From assembly GCA_021399435.1 (NCBI GenBank), contig JAJTUP010000005.1:1364001-1428000 (forward strand): a DNA stretch of 64,000 nucleotides. The letters are read 5' to 3'. The stretch is from Diaporthe sp. PMI_573. Its lineage: Eukaryota > Ascomycota > Sordariomycetes > Diaporthales > Diaporthaceae. Both the position numbers and the translations under genes were made by a program. Below are positions 20,975 to 31,065 of this stretch, one piece after another (positions within the stretch are counted from its first letter, which is position 1; each line of letters begins with the position of its first letter). The notes below the pieces were generated by a model. The model saw nothing but the letters and a program-made list of their open reading frames with translations. It was not told where the DNA came from and searched no databases.

Positions 20975-23377
20975 TTATGCAATATTGAACTCGCTAGCAG
21001 CATTCATCTTCCTAAGCATCTCCTCCATCTTCCTCTTGGCCACCGCAGCATCGACATCGCCACCATCCGCGTCGTCCATGAAGTCCGCCTTCCTCTTGCT
21101 GCTACTGCCACCATCGGCGGAGAACGAAGCGCCGGCAGACGCGCCGGCAGCAGCACCACCGCCCTTCTTGTGCGTGCGCTTCTGCACGCCCCCGCCTATG
21201 CCGCCGGGGGCCTCCCGCAGCCCGTAGCTCTTGGCGATGTGGCCCAGGTGCAGCTGCTGCATATCAAACACGGACCGCTCCTCCTTGACGTGGGTGGCGT
21301 AGGCGCGCACGAGCGCCCTGAAGCCCTGCCGGGCCAAGTCGATGAGGGCAGGGCCGGAGCCGTGCTGCGGCTTCGGCGCGGGTGCGGGCGCGGGCTTCCT
21401 GCCGCCGCCCTTGGTCGGGGCTGGCTTGGGCGGCTCCGACGCCAGGATGCGCTGCTCGAGGTGCAGCTGCAGGGCCTCGGCCCTGGCGTGCGGGGACTGC
21501 TTCTTTGGTTGCTGCTCCTCGTCCTGCTCGTCCTCCTTGCCCGGGATTGAGGGCAGCGCCACCGCGGTGGCGAAGCCCTTTTGGAGGATCGTCTCGTACG
21601 ACTGGGCTACCGCCGGGGGCGTGGTGGGCAGCATGTCGATGTAGCCTTCCTCGCAGCCGGGCAGCAAGAACAGGGCGGCCTTTCCGGGCCGGCCTGCACG
21701 GGCTGTGCGTCCGATACGGTGGACGTGGTCCGCGATGGCGAAGGCCGGGTCGTACTCGATGACCAGCTCCACGGCAGGGACGTCAAGACCTCGCGAGGAG
21801 ATGTCGGTTGTGATGAGCACGGCAGGGTCCTTGCAAGTTGAGAAGGAGCGGAGCGTCGACGTACGCATCTGCTGGTTGAGAGAGCCGTGGAGCTTGTGGA
21901 GGAGGATGGTTGGGTTGGCCGGGGAGGTGATGTAGGCCGCAGGGTGTACAGTTGTGGCTGTGTGGTCTGGCTTGCCCTGTGCAGTCTGCTCTGACGGCTG
22001 CGCTCGCGCAGTGGGTGACTTGAGCAGGTCGAAATGGAAGTCGACCGAGTCGGCACAGGATATGAAGACGATCGCCTTCATGACGGAGCCTTTCCGTGCG
22101 AAGGCGTCCTTCAGGAACGCCATGAGTGTGACCAGGCGCAGCTTTGCCGGAACAACCAGATATGTCTGCTTCAGCTGAGCCGGTGCGGCGAAAACCGTCT
22201 CTGCCTTTGCATCTTCTTCTGCGTCGTCCTTGGAGTTGGAGGCAGTTATGAGGACGGCGTCCTGGAGACTGATCTCACCGAGCCTGTTGACATTGGCTTT
22301 CATCGTCGCGGAACAGAGGACCGTCACCCTTCTTTTCGGCATGGCCTTTGTGAGCAACACGCCATCCTTATTTTTCTCCTTCAGGCCCTCCTCTCGGATG
22401 GCCGTGACGATCTGTTTGAGGTCTTGTTCGAAACCCATCTCCATCATCCTGTCACCTTCATCGAGGATGAGCCAACGAACCGTTCCAACATCAAGAATCT
22501 TGGTATTGTCCAGGTGGTCTGTGAGACGGCCGGGCGTGGCAACCAGAATATTGCAGCCCTTGCGGATGCGAGCCTTCTCCGAATGCTTGCTCTCGCCTCC
22601 CATGACGGTGGTGCTAACAATCCATGGGCAGCATCGCAGCAGCTTTTCCAGCACGACAGAGATCTGCTTGCACAATTCTCGAGTCGGCGCGAGGATAATG
22701 GCAAATAAACCCGAATTCCTGTTTATGTTCTCACCCGTGGTGCTCCCATCGTCGTTGCGGCTCAGAGCAATGATTCGTTGTACTATCGGGAGCAGATAGG
22801 CCAGGGTCTTCCCGGAACCCGTCTGTGCCTGCAAGAAGGCGTCGTCGTCGCCGTTGACGAGCTGCGGTATGGTGTTCTTCTGGATCGACGTGGGCGCCTT
22901 CATCTCAAGCTTCGACGACAGGTGCTGGGCTATCCTCCGTGACAGGCCTAGCGCGTGGAAGTTGGACGCCTCTTCGGACAGAGGCGCGTTCGAAGGCGTC
23001 GCTGGTTCAGGCTCCTGCGCCGGGGCGGTGTCGTCGAAGACTGTCTTGGCCGTTGGATTGTAGGTGAAGAGCTTGGAGGAGACTTGGAACGGCTTCGAGG
23101 GGTCGTGGTGGCTGCCACCTGGACGACTGGTAGGTCCATGATCGGTCCTTTGTCGCTTGGGCGGTCGATCTGAGGAAAACGCAGCGGACTGTCGAGCAGA
23201 GGCACTGTCGGTGGCTGGAGGTTTCGATGTCGACCCCGTCCTCCCCTGCTCGCGGGCATTGTCTTTCTTCTGGGCCCGGCGACGATCTCTCCAAGATCCG
23301 CCAACATATTTCACCTTCTTGGCAGCGACGGAGGTATCCCCAATTGGGGCCAGGTTGAGGACTAGGTCATCAGCCAT
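20975..23377 (-). CDS. DBP7: DEAD-box RNA helicase DBP7
   Basis: A single exon of 800 residues. Helicase motifs are in order: Q-motif Gln in 'TSIQKNTIPQL' (about 163-173), motif I 'AQTGSGKT' (184-191), 'APTRELCKQ', 'ATPGRL', motif II 'DEGD' (near 305), 'SAT', 'TDISSRGLDVP' and 'HRIGRTAR'. DEGD in place of DEAD and a long C-terminal extension are characteristic of the DBP7/DDX31 group, which acts in the nucleolus in early 60S subunit assembly. The N terminus carries a 'KYVGGSWRDRRRAQ' segment and a long basic, Ser/Pro-rich stretch. The C terminus is Lys/Gly-rich, and the last ~45 residues include a 'KRKADF' basic patch. All ATPase residues are intact. The identification is confident; no introns are needed. 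Confidence 0.96.
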   Translation of the reverse strand: MADDLVLNLAPIGDTSVAAKKVKYVGGSWRDRRRAQKKDNAREQGRTGSTSKPPATDSASARQSAAFSSDRPPKRQRTDHGPTSRPGGSHHDPSKPFQVSSKLFTYNPTAKTVFDDTAPAQEPEPATPSNAPLSEEASNFHALGLSRRIAQHLSSKLEMKAPTSIQKNTIPQLVNGDDDAFLQAQTGSGKTLAYLLPIVQRIIALSRNDDGSTTGENINRNSGLFAIILAPTRELCKQISVVLEKLLRCCPWIVSTTVMGGESKHSEKARIRKGCNILVATPGRLTDHLDNTKILDVGTVRWLILDEGDRMMEMGFEQDLKQIVTAIREEGLKEKNKDGVLLTKAMPKRRVTVLCSATMKANVNRLGEISLQDAVLITASNSKDDAEEDAKAETVFAAPAQLKQTYLVVPAKLRLVTLMAFLKDAFARKGSVMKAIVFISCADSVDFHFDLLKSPTARAQPSEQTAQGKPDHTATTVHPAAYITSPANPTILLHKLHGSLNQQMRTSTLRSFSTCKDPAVLITTDISSRGLDVPAVELVIEYDPAFAIADHVHRIGRTARAGRPGKAALFLLPGCEEGYIDMLPTTPPAVAQSYETILQKGFATAVALPSIPGKEDEQDEEQQPKKQSPHARAEALQLHLEQRILASEPPKPAPTKGGGRKPAPAPAPKPQHGSGPALIDLARQGFRALVRAYATHVKEERSVFDMQQLHLGHIAKSYGLREAPGGIGGGVQKRTHKKGGGAAAGASAGASFSADGGSSSKRKADFMDDADGGDVDAAVAKRKMEEMLRKMNAASEFNIA

Positions 23378-23844
23378 TGTAGTTGCTGTCGTTGAATGAA
23401 TGGCTGGGCTAGGAGTGAGGGTGTCGGGTTACCGAAAGTCTCTGTTCCCATACAACGGCGCCCGAGTCTTGGGGACGGTGAAAATTTAGTGGGCCTAGGT
23501 CGTATCCCGTCCTATCGATTGGTGGGTGCCACTACGTGCAGCTCACACATGGGCCCCGCAACCAAGACAGATGGGCATTTCTCCCCACTGCCCAAATTGC
23601 AGAGCAGATATGCAGATCATAAATCAGCATCAACAAGTGAACTGCACACGATTATCGCACCGCGTCGAGACCTTTCGGTACAAATCACGAGATTCTTCTG
23701 GAGGGGGGGGTGGGGGGTGGGATGCATCGGATCTTACGCATCCCTCGCGAACACGACTTAGACGTAGTATGATAGCCTGCATTATTACTTTGCTTTAGGG
23801 TATCTTGACGCCCTCCATCCCCAGACTGTTCCCAAAAACAAGGA
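23378..23844. other. Intergenic, upstream of DBP7, with G-tract
   Basis: About 470 bases between the 3' end of the WW-domain gene and the start of DBP7. It contains a run of three G-tracts (2+8, 6 and 3 G) at 23700-23721 on the plus strand and should include the DBP7 promoter and leader. No coding potential is visible. Confidence 0.5.
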
Positions 23845-24810
23845 TCAGAACAGCAGACCACCCACTCCCAGCCCAACACCCAACCCCAGGAGAGGTGCCA
23901 TGCCCAAGCCCCCTCCATAGCCGTACCCATACCCGCCGCGTCCATAAGGCCTGCTGTAAGGGCCAACGGGCCTGGCGTACACGTTCCCGGGGCCAGCCAT
24001 CATCCCGGGGGGACCACCAAAGTATCCTCCCCTGTTCCAAGGGTTGACGACGTACGCATTGTTGCGCCCGCGCAGGCCCGGCGCGCCCTGGGGAGGCTCG
24101 ACCCAGACCTCTCTCCCGTCGGCGTGCTGGCCCAGCATCTGGGGCTCGCCGGTCTCGACGGCGCGCGCGATCTGGCGCCGGATGTGCTGGTGCTGGTAGT
24201 AGGCCTGCCTCTCGGCCTCGGCGCGCCTCTCGCGCTTGGCGGCGCGCTCCTGGTGGGTCGAGCTGGTGAGCTTGTCCTTGAGCTTGCGGCCGAACTTCTC
24301 GGACCTGGAGAGCTTCTCCGGGCCCGTGTCGAGGAGCCCCGGCTGCTGCTGCTGCTGCTGCTGTTGATGTTGTTGCGCCGCGGCTGCTGGTTGGCCGTGG
24401 CTGCGGGCGGTGTCGTCGTCGTCGCTGCTCTCTGCCTCGATGTCGGCGAGGCTGTGCACGCGCTGCCGGCTCTTGATCCGTTCCTTCTCTTGTTCGGGTA
24501 CCGAGGCTAGGTACTGCTCGTCGTCATGGGGGTGGTGCCAGATAGAGCGGGGTGGAGTGGCCCTCGTGTCGACGAAGAACTGGTGATGCGTCTCTCGGTC
24601 GTACTGCCTCACCCAGCCATCTGGAAGGGCTCGGGCCGAGTCCTCCATGCTCCTTCGCTCCTCAGGTGGGATTCCATTGCGAGACCTCAGTGGTACGGTG
24701 AGATTGTTTGTGTCTTGGGGAGGAACACCGCCTGGGTGTGCTGGCTGGGGTTGTGAGCCGCTGGAGGTGCTGGCCTCGTACGATGGAGGGGGGTCTTCGT
24801 GTGAAGGCAT
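23845..24810 (-). CDS. WW-domain protein with its own PPxY motif
   Basis: A single exon of 321 residues. The N terminus has 'PPPSY', a ligand motif for WW domains. A WW domain follows at about residues 62-94, beginning 'LPDGWVRQYD' with the second conserved Trp in 'SIWHHP'. The middle is charged with an acidic Ser/Asp cluster, a Gln tract (about residues 148-158) and a Lys/Arg-rich segment. The C-terminal ~80 residues are Gly/Tyr/Arg/Pro-rich and end in a short hydrophobic Gly/Leu stretch. Such fungal proteins are adaptors, and related ones are called WW-domain proteins without a fixed role. The coexistence of WW and PPxY suggests self-association or regulated binding to partners, possibly at membranes through the hydrophobic end. 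There is no catalytic domain. Confidence 0.88.
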   Translation of the reverse strand: MPSHEDPPPSYEASTSSGSQPQPAHPGGVPPQDTNNLTVPLRSRNGIPPEERRSMEDSARALPDGWVRQYDRETHHQFFVDTRATPPRSIWHHPHDDEQYLASVPEQEKERIKSRQRVHSLADIEAESSDDDDTARSHGQPAAAAQQHQQQQQQQQPGLLDTGPEKLSRSEKFGRKLKDKLTSSTHQERAAKRERRAEAERQAYYQHQHIRRQIARAVETGEPQMLGQHADGREVWVEPPQGAPGLRGRNNAYVVNPWNRGGYFGGPPGMMAGPGNVYARPVGPYSRPYGRGGYGYGYGGGLGMAPLLGLGVGLGVGGLLF

Positions 24811-26946
24811 GCTGACTGTGAGGATTTCGTATTCTTAGGTCGAACGTAGCTGTGATTTAATGAAGATCTGAGGCAATGATAGTAGGTTCATGAAAGGATG
24901 GTCTCATGGAATTGATTGAGAGGTGCAAGTGCTCTGCGCCTCCGGGTGATGCTATTGTGCATACATGACGTCAAGAAGGCACGCGAATTCCTCATACACT
25001 AATAAGCAAACTGGTAGCAGCACAGAACAGCACTTGCGCTAGATGGCCACTTCCATTTTTTCTGGCTGGTGATTTCGAATACCAGGTGATTTGATGCTGG
25101 GCCAGTAGCGAAACTTGGGGATGTAAGTTATAAGGCTATAAATAATTATAGATGGTGTAATATGTTGACTGGTATCCCCGACACTGAGCTTGCCACAATT
25201 TCAGGCTACATGTCTCAATCAGTACATGTATCTTGTTCACTGAGAATACTTAGATCAGATACCAAATTTCTATCTTATTGAAGAGGTACCGATTACCTTT
25301 TCGGAACGCATGTGCACTTGTGCGGAAGAAAGGAGACTTGCTGAGCAGTGCACAGGTGGAGCCGAAGCCATCAAGACACTGACAATTGTACAAAAGCTTG
25401 ATTCGAAGCAAATAGATCAGAATCGAACTCGGCAAACACTGTTACCGTAATCCACCAAGCTTCAAGGTGTCGTCGAAGGACACCAATGGCAATTGTAAGT
25501 CATATCTCTCTGGGATGCTAGTAGTCACCAGGGTTAGGATCGTCACCGAACCCAGCAGGCCGTCTGCAAAAGAAACCGCCGGTAGCTTTGTACCAGAATC
25601 AGGACCCCGTAACCTTTCCAGCTATTTCACCATCACAACCATCGATTCTAACAAATATTTTGATATGATTCAAATCAGACAGTTATCTTCAAGATTATGA
25701 TTTAATAACAATCAAGCACATATGATGTGGTTGTGGAATAATTGGGATATAACACGAAAGGTTTTGGTGGTACTTAGAGTTACCGGCGGTTTTTTTTTGC
25801 AGAGCGCCTGCCCAGTACCCCCAGTGCTTTGCACCATGTGACGCAGACAGCCTCACTGCCGGTGCCCGAGCGTAGGCAAAGTCAAAAGTCGCATCTGCAG
25901 AAGGCCCATGCCTGATCTCACTGTCAGAGTGATTTCTCCTCATGGCAGTTTGGAGCTTGCTGTTTGAGGAGTCATGAAGTCCACGCTCGAGTAGCAGCCT
26001 ACACAACGTTGGCCATCCTGCACCCACTGCATGAGGTTACACTTGCACTCGCTGCAGTCACCCTGTACGTACCAAAAACTTCATGTGTCATGTTTGTCAA
26101 AGGGGCCGTCATCGTGACTTCACCTTCCTCTGGCGGCTTGGGTGCATATATTCAGCCAGAGGATTTAAGTTCATCGGCAGCGCTAAGTGGTTAGCCTGCT
26201 GTGGCCACGGCACAAGTCTGCACGGCACCCAGAGCATCAAGCTGCCAAGGATTGGGTCCTGACACAAAAGCTGGGCTGAGAAAGAGTCCCAGCTCTGGTC
26301 TGACGAGGGTACGGTATGTTCTGTATGTACAACGTGTAGTAAGGTAGTGGTGAAGAGGGAAAGGGGGGCAGGGGGGCCAGACTCATGCAGGCCTTGCCCC
26401 GCAGCCCCCCCACATCCCCCGTACATAGCTCATGAGCTGTATAGCTCCTTGCTGCGCGTGCGGTGTTCAGCCTGCATGGGCTGGGGAGCTCCTTTCCCCA
26501 ATCGAGCTCCCCTCCACCCATTTCGTCGTCCGAGACCACTGGTCTTTTCCCATCTGTGCCTGAAGATCCTACGCCGCTTGGGCGCATCAAAACCTGGGAT
26601 TAAACCTTGGGCGTCCGCCGCTGTCGTCATTGAGGGCATCGTGCTGCTCGCATAAGGCAAACACAATCCCAGGCCTGGATCTGGCTGGGCCTTTGCCGAT
26701 CTCGCTCGCTTATTTCAGTTTCCCCGGGCCTCGCAGTCCGACGGTCTGTCTGCCAAGTAGCCCAAGCTGACCTCGACTCGAGACTCTTGTCTGGATTGTC
26801 CGTACTGTTTCTACCCCATTGTGCTGCCCCGGGTGCCCGCCGTGAGCTTCATTGGCATTGGTATCCCGCCAGACTGTATCCGGCCTCCCGCATTAGCAAA
26901 CAGTCCATTCCTCGAACAGAATCTGCAAAAAAGAAACTTGCCCACC
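24811..26946. other. Gene-poor intergenic region
   Basis: About 2.1 kb between the divergent WW-domain and ERG8 genes. The part at 24.9-25.8 kb is AT-richer than its surroundings and only tiny frames occur. From 26.1 kb it becomes GC- and pyrimidine-rich, as expected for the ERG8 promoter and leader. Frames of 102-117 codons at 26.2-26.7 kb on both strands have no domain and are not called. Confidence 0.45.
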
Positions 26947-28557
26947 ATGACCGTCCAGTCCGGAAACCCCACGACCGCCGTGTCCGCCCCGGGCAAGGTG
27001 CTGCTGGCCGGTGGCTACCTCGTCACCGACCGGGACTACACCGGGCTCGTCTTCGGCCTCGATGCCCGCATCAACGTCGTCGCCCGCGGTATCCCAACCT
27101 CCAAGGGCGTCCAGCTGACCGAGATTGTCGTCGAGAGCCCCCAGTTCGTCGGCGGCACTTGGCGCTATGGCTATCATCTTGCCCCTGAGGACGGCGGCAT
27201 CACCGTCACTCAGCTGCAGGTGTAAGTGACGTCTCGTTCTGGAAATCACCCGTACACACATGCTTCAGCCTCAAACCTTGTTCTGTTACCCCCTTCCCCC
27301 TTTCCTTGTCTCCCTGCTTCAAAATGGCCATCTTCGTATGCATTTGCCCTTGTCCTATGAGAGACATGTCCCCAGACAAGCTCCAGCCGGCTCTCGACCA
27401 CGCCCAGTCTACACCAGGTCGTCTGCTCCTCAACCTGGGCTCCTATATCAACTAACCACCACAAAAGCGGCTCGTCATACCATTCCAACCCCTTCATCGA
27501 GACAACTCTCACCTACGCTCTCACATATATCTCCCGCGTCGCCCGCCAGCGGCCCACACACTGCATCCAGTCGGCCAGGCTCACCATCCTGGCCGACACG
27601 GACTACTACTCTGCCTCATCATCATCATCATCAACAGCACCCACCACCAACCCATCCAGCAACAGGTTCATCCCCTTTGGCACCTCCCTGAAAGACGCAA
27701 AGAAGACAGGCCTCGGCTCCTCCGCCGCCCTCGTCACCAGCCTGACCGCCGCCCTCCTGTCCCACTACCTGGACCCAGCCCACTTTGACCTGACCACCGA
27801 CAAGGGCCGCACCGTGCTGCACAACCTCGCCCAGGCGGCCCACTGCCGCGCCCAGGGCAAGATCGGCTCCGGCTTCGACGTCGCCGCCGCCGTCCACGGC
27901 AGCTGCCTGTACCGGCGGTTCTCGCCCTCCGTCCTGGACGCGGTCCCGCAGCCGGGCCAGCCGGGCTTCGGCAGCAAGCTGGAGGATTCCATCGCCGGCG
28001 CGGGGCGGTGGGACACCGAGATCCACAAGGAAAAGGTCAGCCTGCCCCGGGGCGTGGCCATGCGCATGGTCGACGTCGAGTGCGGCTCCCAGACCGTGGG
28101 GATGGTCAAGGCCGTCAACGCGTGGCGCGCCTCCGACCCGGCCGGGTCCAAGGCGCTGTGGAACGAGCTGCAGGGCAGGAACGAGGCCCTGGCTTCGGTC
28201 CTGGCCGAGGGGAGGCTGGACGACCTGCCCGCCGCCCTCGCGGGGAGCAGGGAGCTCGTCCGGGCCATGGGCGCCAAGTCGGACGTGCCCATCGAGCCCG
28301 AGTCCCAGACGGAGCTCATCGACGCGCTGTCGGCGGTCGAGGGGGTCTACGGCGGCGTGGTACCCGGCGCGGGAGGGTTCGACGCCGTGTCGATCCTGGT
28401 CAGGGACGACGGGGAGACAATTGAGCGGGTGGAGCGCTTCCTCGAGGAGTGGTCTGAAAAGAAGAAGGACAGCAAGGTCAAGCTGCTCGGGGTCAAGGGC
28501 GAGCTCGAGGGCGTGAGGGTCGAGAAGCTGAGGGAGTTTGATGGGTGGCTGTCCTGA
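26947..28557 (+). CDS. ERG8: Phosphomevalonate kinase
   Basis: Two exons, 26947-27221 and 27468-28557, flank a 246-nt intron with a GTAAGT donor, a CTAAC branch site and an AAAAG acceptor; the product is 454 residues. The enzyme phosphorylates mevalonate-5-phosphate to the diphosphate in the mevalonate pathway feeding sterols and isoprenoids. Family features include the N-terminal 'SAPGKVLLAGGYLV' segment (about residues 12-25), 'NPFIETTL' after the splice, the GHMP-kinase glycine/serine loop 'GLGSSAALVTS', 'GKIGSGFDVAAAVHG' and the C-terminal 'PGAGGFDAVSIL'. The chosen ATG has a favourable 'CCCACC' context and is followed at once by conserved sequence; the frame stays open upstream but nothing conserved lies there. 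A TCA microsatellite encodes a short poly-Ser run in exon 2. Confidence is high. Confidence 0.95.
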
Positions 28558-29389
28558 TGCTGCTGTTTTTCTAGCGTTGCAAGTCGTGCTGGTCCCTCTG
28601 CTGTTGATAACCTCGTTTGTTTTCAGAATGGGGAGGCTGCATGTTAATACGCCCATGTATACCACAGACTCAGTTGGGCGGATGGGGGGAAAAGCAAATA
28701 ATTTTCGACGTCGGTCTTTTGTGTCACAGTCAGCCATTGAATTGAAAGCTTCGCCTTTGTTTGGTACATGGCTTGCGTGCTTGACATTATGAGGTTGACA
28801 TCAGCCCCAACTGATATGTGAGTAATGCTACAGTAATTCGTCTCAAAAAAGATCGTATCTCATGGCCGGACATCCAACCCTCGCCACCGAAATAATGTTT
28901 GCTCCCCCAATAAGGTCTTTCTCCATCTGGCAGCCGGTGTCAGGTTGCCCACCTCCAAAAAATGAGTGGAAGAACGAAAACAGTTGGTTGGTTTTCCTGC
29001 TCCTTCTCCCCAGTGACTGTGGGCTCCACAAACCAGTCACGAACATCGTCGTCCGGATATCTTGGTTGTCATTCTGTTCTCCCTTCGCCTCTTCCCCGTT
29101 CAAGGGCGAGGTTGTGATCGTTTCAAAAAGTCAAAAAGGGGTAATTATGTCGTCTGCTCCTTCGCAATTCCTGCGTAATCGTACAACAGCGGTTGTCAGG
29201 GCTGTCTGCTGGTTGTTCTTGTTGGAGGTTGCAAGCCCAATAATTGCAACATCAATCAAGCCAAGAGCGCACAACTCGGTGCTCCATTGGTCTGCTTCCA
29301 TGGTAATCATAAGTCTCGGTGGTACAGCTCAATTTCCAGTTCCAATGCGGGTTCGCCGTGCGAATACAGCGAGGGAGAGGAGGTGTGCT
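28558..29389. other. Intergenic between convergent genes
   Basis: About 830 bases between the stop codons of ERG8 and the CRIB-like gene. A 211-codon plus-strand frame (28.9-29.5 kb) begins here but runs into the antisense of the next gene. Its translation has no domain, so I regard it as chance. Otherwise likely 3' untranslated sequence. Confidence 0.4.
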
Positions 29390-30026
29390 CTAGATGAGGG
29401 CCTCCTTGCCCACGTCGCAGCCGTGGACGCTCCTGCCGCTCGTCGACGACGCCGTCGTGTGGCTCAGCTGCGAGGCGCTGTCCTCGGCCGCGAATGACTG
29501 GGTGATGGAGGGACGAGAGGCGCTCAGCGGGGATGATGTGAGGCCGCGGTAGCCCGGGCGGGTCTTGTTGGGCCGGGATGGCTTCTGGTGGAGGTCGTGC
29601 TGCTGCTGCGCGAGCTGGGCGTCGATGGTGGAGAAGCGGCTGGCGATGGCCTTCTCGCGGAGGACCTGGAGCCTGCAAGATTCTGTTAGCATTGTCTTCG
29701 ATCTGTGCTTTAGAAGTCCGTGGCTGCCTAGCAAACTCATCTAGGGAGTGATGCTTCAGAGCGTGGGATGCTGTCAGGTGGAGGACGTACTCTTCATCGC
29801 TGAGGCCTTTTATGTTGGTAGTGACATGTCTGAACCCGAAGGGCTCGGACTGCCATGCTGTCAGCATACACTAGAAGCAACCAGCAGGAAAACTGAGAAG
29901 CAGATGATGGCTTACAATCTGAATTGAGCGTCTCTTCTTCTCCTTGCGAAGGCGGCGGTTGACCACGTTCTTCACCACGCTCTGGACTCGCGCAAGGCGT
30001 AGCTTGAAAGAGTTGCAGACTTGCAT
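29390..30026 (-). CDS. Small CRIB-like motif protein
   Basis: Three exons on the minus strand, 30026-29916, 29849-29791 and 29672-29390, with introns of 66 and 118 nt whose phases fit, give 150 residues. The first 37 residues form a very basic helix ending 'RLRKEKKRRS'. Across the first junction the sequence reads 'IQISEPFGFRHVTTNI', which resembles the core of a Cdc42/Rac-binding CRIB motif (I-S-x-P-x-x-F-x-H). A coiled segment with 'LREKAIASRF' follows, then a Ser/Thr/Pro-rich C-terminal half. I infer a small membrane-proximal effector or scaffold for a Rho-type GTPase: the basic stretch would bind phospholipid and the CRIB-like stretch the GTPase. There is no kinase domain. The last His of the consensus is not conserved, so GTPase binding is not certain. 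Confidence 0.72.
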
Positions 30027-30074
30027 CTTGAATGAATTTGAGAGTTCCTTGGATGGAAATCGAACGAAACGGCC

Positions 30075-30112
<38 letters not shown>

Positions 30113-31065
30113 GGCGAGTCGATATTGATATCAAGACTCGAGTACGGAGTGAGTGGCAGTTGGGAGTTGGAAGAGAGTGTGGCAAAGTTGGCTGGGTGGA
30201 GATACCAAAGTCTAAAGGAGGGAACGACTGGATGGTGAAAGAAGGTGGTGGTGATATTCCTGTGAAAGAAGCGAAGGAAGGGAAGCTTTCTCTCTGCTGC
30301 TTTAGGGGGAGGTTGGTCGAAGGGAAGGTCGTGCTCGTAGAGGGCGTAGTAGAAAAGGCTGACCAGGCAGCTGGATCGGGCAAACGATTGTCAGGCACAG
30401 GATACTGGATGCCAGGTAGATCGAAAGGACGAGCGAAGCAGGACTGGCAGCATACGATACGGTTTAAAGCAGCGGAATACACACGCAAGAAAAACTCGGA
30501 CGCCAAAGGGGTGATGGCAAATGGTCCGGATGAAATTGAACAAAGGAGTGGCCAAGAACGACCAGTAGGATATGATACATGCCGTGGAGAGGGGTTTCGG
30601 AGGATCGAATATCCAAATCAAGAAGTGATTGCCTTTATCCAGAGAAATACAAAGGAAAAGACTCGAGGAAGACGGCCGGACTACCGTGCAGGTGTTGCGG
30701 AGGTTTGACACCTTGCCGTCAAAGAAGAAAGGTCTGGTTCGCTTGAGGGATAACCCACTGCTGAGAACGATAGATGGGAGCTGTAAAGGGCTGGTGAGTC
30801 GCCCTTGTCGGCAAGAAGTATTGGAATGTTGGGTTTGATACGGGAGCGGCCGCAGGCCATCCTGTGGAATGCACGCACTTTAACAGGAAAGACGCGAGGC
30901 GAGACGCGTGTGTTTAATTGGATTTGAACGCGTCAGAGTTGAATCACGAGGGAGCAAGTGAGCGCAATTGAATGGACAGTGCGGTGCATGTGGTGCGGTT
31001 TGATCTAGGCTGCTCGCAAAGGCCATCCCTTGCCTCTGCCGACATGGCATCACCATCATCTGACC
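30027..31065. other. Intergenic, promoter side of CRIB-like gene
   Basis: About 1 kb between the start of the CRIB-like gene and the stop of the aldehyde dehydrogenase gene. Apart from the A/T tract near its left edge, I see only overlapping open frames (one of 254 codons reads through the A tract as poly-Lys), which I reject as chance. Confidence 0.45.
30077..30110. repeat. 34-nt homopolymeric A/T tract
   Basis: An uninterrupted run of 34 A on the plus strand (T on the minus strand), about 50 bases upstream of the ATG of the CRIB-like gene. Poly(dA:dT) tracts disfavour nucleosomes and are common in fungal promoters, so it may belong to that gene's promoter or leader. Its exact length is uncertain in any assembly. 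Confidence 0.95.

Noticed and set aside
27631..28737. 368-codon minus-strand frame opposite ERG8
   Set aside because: Antisense shadow of a GC-rich coding exon; no domain, and ERG8 explains the region.
29871..30506. 211-codon minus-strand frame with a poly-Phe run
   Set aside because: Reads through the T tract and past a good donor site; the spliced CRIB-like model starting at 30026 is much better supported.
29944..30708. 254-codon plus-strand frame with a poly-Lys run
   Set aside because: The frame only bridges the A tract and is antisense to the CRIB-like gene's first exon and promoter.
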